Origin: Actinomycetes bacterium
GTDB lineage: Bacteria; Actinomycetota; Actinomycetes; Mycobacteriales; Mycobacteriaceae
DNA: 64,000 bases
Direction: 5' to 3'
Assembly: GCA_023461275.1 (NCBI GenBank)
Contig: JAEYMI010000048.1
Location: 201,381 to 265,380 of the forward strand
The position numbers and the translations under genes are program-made. Positions 10,697 to 18,159 of the stretch are shown here, in pieces (the first letter of the stretch is position 1; each line of letters starts with the position of its first letter). Below the pieces are notes generated by a model, which was given only the letters and a program-made list of their open reading frames with translations, was not told the DNA's origin and searched no databases.

Positions 10697-12279
10697 CCGG
10701 CGGCCAGTAGCTCCCGCAGTTTCTTCCGGCTCACCTTGCCGACGCCGGTCTGCGGGAACTCCTCGACCACCCGCACCACGTCGGGTAGCTTCCATTCGGC
10801 CAGCCCGGCGTCCCGGACAAAACGTCGGATACCGGCCAGATCCGGCGGATTCGACGGGTCGTCGGCGATCACGTAGGCGCAGGTGCGTTCACCGAGATAG
10901 GCGTCGGCCAGCGCCACCACCACGGCGTCACGCACACCGGGATGGGTGAGCAGCTGTTCCTCGAGTTGTTCGGCGGAGACCTTCTCGCCACCGCGATTGA
11001 CCCGGTCACCACCGCGACCGCGGACCACCAGATTGCCGCCGTCGGTGAGCTCCACCACGTCACCGGTGCGGTACCAGCCGTCGGGCGCGAACGACGACGG
11101 CGCGGCGTCGTCGTAGTAGGCGCGAATCGTGTACGGGCCCTGGGTTTCCAAGAATCCGGGCCCCTCGGTAACGGGTTGGCCGTCCTCGTCGACCAGGCGC
11201 AGCATGTCGTCGTCGGACATCGGGCGGCCCTGCGTCGTGGTGATCACGTCGATGGGGTCGTGGAGGCGGGTGTAACACACCAGACCCTCGGCCATCCCGA
11301 ACACCTGCTGCAGAATGACACCGAGTGCCACCGGAATGCGGCGGGCCAGTTCGTCGGGGCAGCGCGCTCCGCCGACCTGAATGATCTGCAACGACGAGAT
11401 ATCAAATGGCGCACCGCGTTCGGCGGTTTCGGTCCACAACCGTGCCAGCGGTGGCACCAGCCCGGTCATCGTGACACCTTCACGCTCGACGATTTCCCAG
11501 GCCACCGACGGCGTCGGTGATGCGGCCAAGGCGACCACACCACCGGCGTAAAGGGCACCGAGAATGCCCGGCGAGCTCATCGGAAAGTTGTGTGCCACCG
11601 GCAATGTCGCCAGATAGACGGTGTCAGCGTCGACGCCGCAGACCTCATTGCTGCGCCGCACGCTGTAGAGGTAGTCGTCGTGCGTGCGCGGGATGAGTTT
11701 GGGCACACCGGTACTGCCGCCGGAGAGCTGCAGAAAGGCCAGCTCCGACGGGTCGGAGCGTCCGAAGTCGACGCCCGACGGATCGGCCATCACCGCGTCG
11801 AGGTCGTCGACGTCGATGATCAGCCGGACCGAGCCGACCTGATCGGCGACCGTCTGGGCCAGCGCGCGGTGGTCGAATCCCTCATGGATGCGCGGCGATA
11901 CGATCGCCACCACCTCGGCGGTGCCGCCGATCCCGACCAGTTCGGTCTCGCGGTGGGCGGGCAATCCGAAGACCGGGATGGCGCCGATGCGGAACAAAGC
12001 GAAGAGGGTCTCGACGTAGGCGACGCGATTGGGGATCTGCAGCAAGACGCGATCGTCCCGCCCGATACCGAGGGCGAGGAAGCCTGCAGCGATACGGTCG
12101 GTGCGCTCGTGCAGTTCGCCATAGGTGAGCGCACGGTCGATGTCCACCACTGCGGTCCGCTCCCGGACCAGCGGATCGGTGCCACGAGTGCGCAGCACGT
12201 CGTCGAAGGTCTCCCCACGCCAGAGTCCGGCGGATCGGTACTGGTCGGCGAGTTCCAGGGGCCACGGCGATACCTTCAC
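10693..12279 (-). CDS. entE: 2,3-dihydroxybenzoate-AMP ligase
   Basis: This 528-aa enzyme should adenylate 2,3-dihydroxybenzoate and load it on an aryl carrier protein, the capping step of catecholate siderophores. Family marks are the opening PWPLELADQYRSAGLWRG, the P-loop LQLSGGSTGVPKLIPRTH, FGMAEGLVCYTRL and a C-terminal TGVGKVSRKKL with the catalytic Lys. The frame is open further upstream, but homology begins at the GTG at 12279. No Shine-Dalgarno precedes it; a TAGCCT element (12293-12288 on this strand) ends 8 nt before the GTG, suggesting a leaderless mRNA. The IdeR-like box lies directly upstream. It diverges from the isochorismatase gene. Confidence 0.92.
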   Translation of the reverse strand: MKVSPWPLELADQYRSAGLWRGETFDDVLRTRGTDPLVRERTAVVDIDRALTYGELHERTDRIAAGFLALGIGRDDRVLLQIPNRVAYVETLFALFRIGAIPVFGLPAHRETELVGIGGTAEVVAIVSPRIHEGFDHRALAQTVADQVGSVRLIIDVDDLDAVMADPSGVDFGRSDPSELAFLQLSGGSTGVPKLIPRTHDDYLYSVRRSNEVCGVDADTVYLATLPVAHNFPMSSPGILGALYAGGVVALAASPTPSVAWEIVEREGVTMTGLVPPLARLWTETAERGAPFDISSLQIIQVGGARCPDELARRIPVALGVILQQVFGMAEGLVCYTRLHDPIDVITTTQGRPMSDDDMLRLVDEDGQPVTEGPGFLETQGPYTIRAYYDDAAPSSFAPDGWYRTGDVVELTDGGNLVVRGRGGDRVNRGGEKVSAEQLEEQLLTHPGVRDAVVVALADAYLGERTCAYVIADDPSNPPDLAGIRRFVRDAGLAEWKLPDVVRVVEEFPQTGVGKVSRKKLRELLAAG

Positions 12280-12280
12280 A

Positions 12281-12299
12281 AAAGGTGAGGCTACCCTAA
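12281..12299. promoter_or_regulatory. IdeR/DtxR-type iron box in a 24-bp bidirectional promoter
   Basis: The sequence AAAGGTGAGGCTACCCTAA matches 15 of 19 positions of the actinobacterial iron-box consensus TTAGGTTAGGCTAACCTAA. It fills the gap between the entE start (12279) and the isochorismatase start (12304). TACCCT (12292-12297, plus) and TAGCCT (12293-12288, minus) fit TANNNT -10 elements that would start both transcripts at or very near the start codons. Iron-loaded IdeR bound here should shut both directions at once. Regulation is inferred; the match is visible. Confidence 0.75.
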
Positions 12300-12303
12300 A
12301 GGA

Positions 12304-12981
12304 ATGGCCATCCCTGCTATCGCACCCTACGAGATCCCCCGTGGTCCGTTCCCGGCGAAAGTGGACTGGACGCCGGACCCACAGCGGGCGGCTCTGCTGA
12401 TTCACGACATGCAGAACTACTTCATCGACGCCTATGACACCGCGGCCGAACCGATGGCGACCGCACTCCCGAATATGGTGCGGATTCGCGAGGAGTGCGC
12501 GCGGCTGCACATCCCGGTGGTGTACACCGCGCAGCCCGGCGACCAGCATCCGTCACGACGCGGGATACTCGCGGACTTCTGGGGCAAGGGCCTCGAGTCG
12601 GGGCGCGACGAGGAGATCATCGGTGCATTGGCTCCCCGGGCGGGTGACATCACCGTCACCAAGTGGCGCTACTCCGGTTTTCAGCGAACCGATCTGCGGC
12701 AGTTGCTCGGTCATCATGGTCGCGATCAGCTGCTCGTCGTCGGTGTCTATGCGCACATGGGGTGCATGATCAGCGCGATCGAGGCGTTCATGAGCGACGT
12801 CGCGCCCTTCTTCGTCATCGACGCGATGGGCGATTTCAGTCGGGACGAGCACGAGATGGCCGCCGACTACATCGGCAAGCGTGCCGGCCGAGTGGTGCGC
12901 ACCGATGAGGCGCTGGCCGCCCTCACTCACCCAGCACAGGCACAGCCCGCAGCGGCCACCACCGAACGGACGGCCAGCTGA
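12304..12981 (+). CDS. Isochorismatase (EntB N-terminal type, no aryl carrier domain)
   Basis: This 225-aa cytosolic hydrolase should split isochorismate to 2,3-dihydro-2,3-dihydroxybenzoate and pyruvate. It follows the EntB isochorismatase domain closely: MAIPAI start, PQRAALLIHDMQNYF with the catalytic Asp, VYTAQPG, VTKWRYSGF and the YAHMGCM segment that carries the nucleophile-region Cys, then DFSRDEHEMA. It ends after a short Ala/Thr-rich tail, with no carrier domain, so the DHB-accepting carrier must be elsewhere, perhaps in the unseen NRPS N-terminus. The ATG probably serves as a leaderless start. entA follows after 1 bp. Confidence 0.93.
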   Translation: MAIPAIAPYEIPRGPFPAKVDWTPDPQRAALLIHDMQNYFIDAYDTAAEPMATALPNMVRIREECARLHIPVVYTAQPGDQHPSRRGILADFWGKGLESGRDEEIIGALAPRAGDITVTKWRYSGFQRTDLRQLLGHHGRDQLLVVGVYAHMGCMISAIEAFMSDVAPFFVIDAMGDFSRDEHEMAADYIGKRAGRVVRTDEALAALTHPAQAQPAAATTERTAS

Positions 12982-12982
12982 C

Positions 12983-13711
12983 GTGACCGCATCATCTCGT
13001 CCGGTCGCCGGCATCGACGGCCGCACGGCACTGGTCACCGGTGCGGCAGGTGGAATCGGGTCGGCGGTCACCAAAGCACTTCAGGAAGCAGGGGCGCTGG
13101 TCCGACAGTGGGATCGCGTCGCCTCGCCCGGCATCGACGCGGTCGACGTCAGCGATCGTCGCGCCGTCGCCGAGGCGTGGATACGCATCGAGGAAACCGG
13201 CGGACCGCTGGACGTGGTGATCCACGCCGCCGGAGTGATGTCCGACGATTGGGATCGATGTCTGGCGGTCAACGCTACCGGCGCGCGCAACGTTCTCGAC
13301 GCCGCCGCCGAACACATGTCGGTGCGCGGACGTGGCTCGATCGTGGTGATCTCCAGCAACGCCGCTGCCATTCCGCGCGCCGCCATGCCCGCGTATGCCG
13401 CGTCGAAGGCCGCGGCCACGTCGTATGCCCGCAGCATCGGGCTCTCGTTGGCGCCAAAAGGTATTCGGGTGAACATCATCTCCCCCGGATCCACCGATAC
13501 CGAGATGCTGCGCGGCATGTGGTCCGCACCGTCCGACCGCGACGCGGTGCTCGCGGGAGTGCCGGGAGAATTCCGGCTGGGAATCCCGTTGGGCCGCATC
13601 GCCGAGCCCGACGACATCGCCGAAACCGCGCTCTTCCTGGCCTCCGATGCAGCTCGCCACGTCACATTGCACGACCTGCGCGTCGACGGAGGTGCCACGC
13701 TCGACATGTGA
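12983..13711 (+). CDS. entA: 2,3-dihydro-2,3-dihydroxybenzoate dehydrogenase
   Basis: This is a 242-aa short-chain dehydrogenase with the NAD-binding motif VTGAAGGIG near residue 16, the HAAG segment, and the catalytic YAASK. Length and context fit EntA, which oxidises the isochorismatase product to 2,3-dihydroxybenzoate. The GTG start at 12983 lies 1 bp after the isochorismatase stop; the frame is open upstream inside that gene but homology begins here. The operon order isochorismatase-entA, with entE divergent, gives the DHB supply and activation steps apart from isochorismate synthase, which is not in the window. Confidence 0.9.
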   Translation: MTASSRPVAGIDGRTALVTGAAGGIGSAVTKALQEAGALVRQWDRVASPGIDAVDVSDRRAVAEAWIRIEETGGPLDVVIHAAGVMSDDWDRCLAVNATGARNVLDAAAEHMSVRGRGSIVVISSNAAAIPRAAMPAYAASKAAATSYARSIGLSLAPKGIRVNIISPGSTDTEMLRGMWSAPSDRDAVLAGVPGEFRLGIPLGRIAEPDDIAETALFLASDAARHVTLHDLRVDGGATLDM

Positions 13712-13752
13712 CTCCTTCACCTGCACAACATATTTCACTCCGACGTTAGGCA

Positions 13753-14784
13753 ATGCCAGTGACAACAACCCCAGTGAGAGAACACGCAGCACAGACGACG
13801 CCACGCCGATCAATGCGACACCGCACATCTGTCGTCACCGCCGTGGCCGCCGTCCTCATCGCAATCATCGCGGGCTGCTCAGCACCCGATGAGAACACGT
13901 CGTCGAGCGCCGCCGCGTTCACCCCGGTGACGATCGACCATGAGTACGGTTCGACAACCATCGACGCTCCGCCCACCCGGGTCGTGACCATATCCACCAA
14001 CTGGACCGACACGCTTGCTGCCCTGGATATCCCGATCTCAGCACGTATCGTCGAGAAGGGCTATGCGGGGGTCAACAACGAATTCCCCTGGACACCGAAG
14101 AACGACGCCGAGGTCAAGGTCGTCGACTCCTTGGCGTCCATGGACGTCGCCGAGGTCGCCGCGCTCAAGCCCGACCTGATCCTCGCGGGCTATCTCGGAG
14201 ACCGCTCGTATTACGACCGGCTCGCCAAGATTGCTCCGACGATTCCGGTGATGGAAAAGGGCGTCAGCGTCGACACCTGGCAGGATGTCGCCACCACGGC
14301 CGGCAAGATATTCGGCAAGCAGGATGCGGCCGCGGCACTGATCACCAAGACCCAGGGCAACATCGACAAGTTCAAAGCCGATCACCCTGCGGCAGTGGGC
14401 AAGACGTTCACGTTCGCACAGTTCCAGCCGACCGGCAATATCGGCGCGATCAACTCCACCAAGGATTCCGCCGCAGGCCTTCTGGCCTCGCTCGGCTTCA
14501 CCCTGAACCCGAAACTCGCTGCCCAACATAATGGTTCGGCTACTCGCAGCCCCATTTCGGCGGAGCGGATCGATCTGCTGGATTCTGATCTGCTGGTGGC
14601 CTGGACACTTGGTGACCGGTCCACCCTGGAGAAGGTGCCGGGGTGGAACTCGTTGACCGCGGTCCGTGACGACACCGTCGTCTACCTCACCAACGACAAC
14701 GCGCCGGCCTTCGGTGTGCCCAGTGCGCCGTCGGTCGACTACGTGATCTCTTTGCTCAACCCGGTGGCGGCGCGGATGAAGTAA
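13753..14784 (+). CDS. FecB-type siderophore-binding lipoprotein
   Basis: A 343-aa substrate-binding protein of the ferric-siderophore (FecB/FepB) class. A basic n-region is followed by a hydrophobic stretch and the lipobox-like IIAGC near residue 40, so it is probably anchored outside the membrane. The mature part contains RVVTISTNWTDTLAALDIP, LKPDLILAGY and the C-terminal PSVDYVISLLNP typical of these proteins. The n-region is long; Met20 (13810) is an alternative start. It lies 41 bp after entA, in the same direction. No permease or ATPase for it is seen in the window. A TTAGGC half-site sits at 13745-13750, not a full iron box. Confidence 0.85.
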   Translation: MPVTTTPVREHAAQTTPRRSMRHRTSVVTAVAAVLIAIIAGCSAPDENTSSSAAAFTPVTIDHEYGSTTIDAPPTRVVTISTNWTDTLAALDIPISARIVEKGYAGVNNEFPWTPKNDAEVKVVDSLASMDVAEVAALKPDLILAGYLGDRSYYDRLAKIAPTIPVMEKGVSVDTWQDVATTAGKIFGKQDAAAALITKTQGNIDKFKADHPAAVGKTFTFAQFQPTGNIGAINSTKDSAAGLLASLGFTLNPKLAAQHNGSATRSPISAERIDLLDSDLLVAWTLGDRSTLEKVPGWNSLTAVRDDTVVYLTNDNAPAFGVPSAPSVDYVISLLNPVAARMK

Positions 14785-14811
14785 CCCGCCCGGGAGCGCG
14801 TGATGTGCTGA

Positions 14812-14855
14812 GAGACGGTGTAGATGTGGAATGCCATCCGCATCTACACCGTCTC
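14812..14855. terminator. Perfect 15-bp hairpin after the binding-protein gene
   Basis: Arms 14812-14826 (GAGACGGTGTAGATG) and 14841-14855 are exact reverse complements around a 14-nt loop. No T-run follows on either side, as is common for actinobacterial terminators. It marks the end of the siderophore transcription unit. Confidence 0.6.
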
Positions 14856-14875
14856 ACTCGTCTCCGGGAGTCCCC

Positions 14876-15535
14876 ATGGTCGATCGTTCATCGCTGTCGC
14901 TTCTCCTGCCGGTCGGCCGACGTCTGACCATTGCGCTGGTCGCCGGGATCGCGATCGGCACCGCCATCGGGTTCGTGTCCCACGACCCGACCTCGGGCGC
15001 GTTGGGAGCCATCACCGTGACCGGCGCGCTGTTCGTGGCCGGAGGTTGGCTGGTGTTGTGGCCGATGGACAGTACCGCCACGCGCGAGAACGTCGGGCGC
15101 GAAGATTTTCGGCCGGTGGTCCGTGAGCTGGTGATGGTGGTCGCCGCCGTGGCCGCGCTGGGCGCGATCGTCGGCCTGCTCGTCGACGGTGGCAACGGTG
15201 CAGGCGTGTTGCCCGCGGTGCTGGCGTTCGCCGGCGTCTTCGCGTCGTGGGCGTGCCTGCACCTGATGTATGCGGCCCGCTACGCGTATCTGTACTTCGC
15301 CGCCGACGACGACACCCCCGGCGGCATCGACTTCAATTCCGACGAGGTGCCGGCCTACCGGGACTTCTTCTACTTCAGCTACAACCTGGGCATGACCTAC
15401 CAGGTGTCGGACACGTCGGTCTCCGACCGACGGATCCGATCGGTGGCGCTACGCCACTGCCTGCTCTCATACCTCTTCGGCGCCGTCATCCTGGCCACCA
15501 CCATCAACCTGGTCGCCGGGGTGATCACCCGCTGA
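14876..15535 (+). CDS. DUF1345 family membrane protein
   Basis: A 219-aa integral membrane protein with about five hydrophobic segments: two near the N-terminus (residues 12-65), two centrally (80-125) and one at the end. The family stretch DTSVSDRRIRSVALRHCLLSYLFGAV matches DUF1345, whose function is unknown. The ATG at 14876 is chosen because GGGAG precedes it and homology starts there; an upstream in-frame ATG lies in the hairpin region. It converges on the next gene with no bases between the stop codons. Confidence 0.8.
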   Translation: MVDRSSLSLLLPVGRRLTIALVAGIAIGTAIGFVSHDPTSGALGAITVTGALFVAGGWLVLWPMDSTATRENVGREDFRPVVRELVMVVAAVAALGAIVGLLVDGGNGAGVLPAVLAFAGVFASWACLHLMYAARYAYLYFAADDDTPGGIDFNSDEVPAYRDFFYFSYNLGMTYQVSDTSVSDRRIRSVALRHCLLSYLFGAVILATTINLVAGVITR

Positions 15536-16936
15536 TCACGACGCGAGCTTGCGGTCCTCGGCGAAGCACATCGACCGCAGCACGTTGTGATAGGCGGTGA
15601 AACCGAAGGTGAGCGGAGCGTAGAACAAGCCGAACGGACGCGGAATCAGCTGTGTCACCGGCAGTGTGGTGCCGTTGGGGCCGGGCAGCGTGCCGAAGAA
15701 CTCCTGAGCCGGATCGGAGCCGAGGCCCTGCGAGTACGCGATCTGCGAGAGGAAGATAGCCACGTAGATCGTGTAGTAGGCCGCGGTCATGGTCTTGGTG
15801 ACCGACAGGTCGGAGAGTCGGACCTGTTCGCCGAAATTCTTGCCTTCGTTGAAGTTGTGCACCAAGCCGATCAGGATGTCCAGCGGCGCGCCACCGATAT
15901 TCGGGACGATGTAGCCGCCGGCCAGTGAGATCACCGACTCGATCTGGTTGTAGTCGGCGGGATCGGCCGGGATCAGGTTGTGCGGCACAAAGGTGTTGCG
16001 CATGACGTTCTGCAGATCGGCCGTCGACTTCGCGATCGACACCTTGGCGGCCGGATTCGGATTGGTCTTGATCAGGTAATCCGATGTGCGCGAGACGATC
16101 CGCGACAGCGGGGCGTCACCGATGGGCTTGCAGTTCTTCTTGTCGGCGATGTCGACCTGTCCGGCCATCTCCTCGATCCACCGTGGCACCGAGCCGGCGA
16201 ATCGCAGGTCCTTCACCGGTTGCCCGGCACCTGCCTTCTCCTCGTCGGTCATCGACACGATGCACGAGTTCAGCAGCGCCTGCGAAATGTATTGGTAGAC
16301 ATACCGAACACCGTAGATCGCGATGTAGAACGGCAGGGTGACCAAGAACCTCACCGTGATCGGTCCCCAGATGGTCGCGACGTTGGGTACCGCGCCCAAT
16401 GCGATGGTGAGCGGGATGAGGACGGTCATGTAGATGAACATCCAGGCGGTCTCAACGGCCTGCGCGAGGGTCAGGTTCTCCACCGTGATCGCTTGGAAAG
16501 CCTTGCCGTGACGGATGTTCAGCAGCTGTGAAACCGCCCACAGCGAGATCGGATCCCGATACTTCATGATCGGGTCGTCTTTCTTCGCGCCGAGTTGCTT
16601 GGGGTGGTTGGACACCAGCATGTTCGAGATACGCAAACGGTCCATGTCCCGATGCGCCTGAGCCTTGATCTTCGCCTGATCGCGTTGCACCTGCGGTGGC
16701 AGATACCCGACCACGGAATCGAAGATGGCGTCGTAGATCTTGCCGAGAGTGGCGAAATCGGAGCCGACGCATTTCTTGGCAGCAGGGCCGGCCGGGACGG
16801 TGGGTGAGGCCGGAACGGCTGCTGCCGAACCGATCATCTCGGTCCTGCTGTCGATCACTCCCACCGTGATGACAAACGCCAACACGATCACTGCAACTCG
16901 ACGCACCAACTGCCCCAACCTCTCACAACCACGCAC
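15536..16936 (-). CDS. Unknown 466-aa membrane/exported protein
   Basis: I do not recognise this gene. An N-terminal signal-like segment (about residues 10-40, ending in an Ala/Pro-rich stretch) is followed by a soluble region, two strong membrane segments around residues 158-215, a second extracytoplasmic-looking region, and at least one more hydrophobic stretch near 385-405. Cysteines occur in KKCVG, NSCIV, KNCKP and SMCFA; their pairing would be consistent with an exported fold, which is inference. GTG at 16936 is used; GTG at 16906 is an alternative. It stands alone, convergent with DUF1345 and separated from meaB by 185 bp. Confidence 0.75.
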   Translation of the reverse strand: MRGCERLGQLVRRVAVIVLAFVITVGVIDSRTEMIGSAAAVPASPTVPAGPAAKKCVGSDFATLGKIYDAIFDSVVGYLPPQVQRDQAKIKAQAHRDMDRLRISNMLVSNHPKQLGAKKDDPIMKYRDPISLWAVSQLLNIRHGKAFQAITVENLTLAQAVETAWMFIYMTVLIPLTIALGAVPNVATIWGPITVRFLVTLPFYIAIYGVRYVYQYISQALLNSCIVSMTDEEKAGAGQPVKDLRFAGSVPRWIEEMAGQVDIADKKNCKPIGDAPLSRIVSRTSDYLIKTNPNPAAKVSIAKSTADLQNVMRNTFVPHNLIPADPADYNQIESVISLAGGYIVPNIGGAPLDILIGLVHNFNEGKNFGEQVRLSDLSVTKTMTAAYYTIYVAIFLSQIAYSQGLGSDPAQEFFGTLPGPNGTTLPVTQLIPRPFGLFYAPLTFGFTAYHNVLRSMCFAEDRKLAS

Positions 16937-17121
16937 CCCGAGAGCCCCCGTAGACGCCGAGAACTTCCCCTGGTCGCACCCTGACTTCGATGACCCGATT
17001 TAGGTGACCCTAAGGAACGTAACAGGTCCGTCACGGGTAGGCCAACAGTGCCGTGATCATTTCGGCAATGAGGTGATATGACTCATGTCACATTCAACGC
17101 AGCAACTGGCCGGTGAGCGGC

Positions 17122-18159
17122 TTACCGCTGGTCGAACACCTCGAGAATGCGCATGGCCGCGAGCGCCGGCGTGAGTTCGCCGGTGCGCACCTGGTGCTCC
17201 ACCTCGGCGCGGACCGCCTTGACCGATGCGCTCTCGGCCAATCGCGACAGCAGGATGTCGTGCACCATCGACCACGTCCAGTCGATCTGCTGTTGGCTTC
17301 GGCGCTGCTCGAGCAGACCGGCATCGGACAGCGTCTTGCGATGCCGCAGAACGGCTTTCCAGAACTCGTCGACTCCGGAATTCTCGATGGCGCTCATCGT
17401 CAACACCGGCGGGAACCACGGTGCATCGTGCGGGTAGAGCAGCCGCAGTGCGTTGGTCAGTTCTCGGGCGGCACTCTTGGCCTCGGTGAGGTGTTTGCCG
17501 TCGGCCTTGTTCACGACGATCACATCGGCGAGTTCGAGTACGCCCTTCTTGATCCCCTGCAGCGAATCGCCGGTGCGCGCCAGCGTGAGGAAGGTGAAGG
17601 TGTCGACCATGTTGGCCACCGTCACCTCCGACTGCCCGACACCGACGGTCTCGACGAGCACCACGTCGAACCCCGCCGCCTCGAGCAGCACGATGGTCTC
17701 GCGAGTCGCCTTGGCGACGCCGCCGAGCGTGCCCGATGTCGGGGACGGCCGGACGTAGGCGTTCGGATTGGTCGACAATCGCGCCATCCGGGTCTTGTCA
17801 CCGAGAATGGATCCGCCGGTCCGAGTCGACGACGGGTCGACCGCCAGCACCGCGACCTTGTGGCCCGCCTCGATCAGGTGCATGCCCAGTGCCTCGATCG
17901 TGGTGGACTTGCCCACTCCCGGGACACCGGTGATGCCGACCCGAAAAGAGTTGCCCGCGTACGGTGTCAGCGCCAGCAACAGCTCCTGCGCGGCGAGCCG
18001 ATGGTCGGCGCGAGTGGATTCCAGCAGGGTGATCGCCCGGGCCAGATCGGCACGACGATCCGCACGGACCGCGGCGGCCAGCGCCTCGACGTCGACCCGA
18101 CGACCACCGCCAGGCGCTCGATCTGCCGAAGTCACGGTGCGCGAACGCGATTCAGCCAT
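17122..18159 (-). CDS. meaB: Methylmalonyl-CoA mutase-associated GTPase
   Basis: A 345-aa MeaB/ArgK-type G3E GTPase that guards cobalamin loading and protects methylmalonyl-CoA mutase. Visible motifs are the P-loop GVPGVGKST, VDPSSTRTGGSILGDKTRM (switch region), ETVGVGQSE and NKADG for guanine recognition. The ATG at 18159 overlaps the last 8 bp of mutB, so the two are translated together. Homologous to Rv1496 in the same neighbourhood of M. tuberculosis. Confidence 0.93.
   Translation of the reverse strand: MAESRSRTVTSADRAPGGGRRVDVEALAAAVRADRRADLARAITLLESTRADHRLAAQELLLALTPYAGNSFRVGITGVPGVGKSTTIEALGMHLIEAGHKVAVLAVDPSSTRTGGSILGDKTRMARLSTNPNAYVRPSPTSGTLGGVAKATRETIVLLEAAGFDVVLVETVGVGQSEVTVANMVDTFTFLTLARTGDSLQGIKKGVLELADVIVVNKADGKHLTEAKSAARELTNALRLLYPHDAPWFPPVLTMSAIENSGVDEFWKAVLRHRKTLSDAGLLEQRRSQQQIDWTWSMVHDILLSRLAESASVKAVRAEVEHQVRTGELTPALAAMRILEVFDQR

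Noticed and set aside
17000..17013. TTAGGTGACCCTAA upstream of the 466-aa membrane protein
   Set aside because: Short imperfect dyad that is 5 bp shorter than an iron box and not clearly placed in a promoter.
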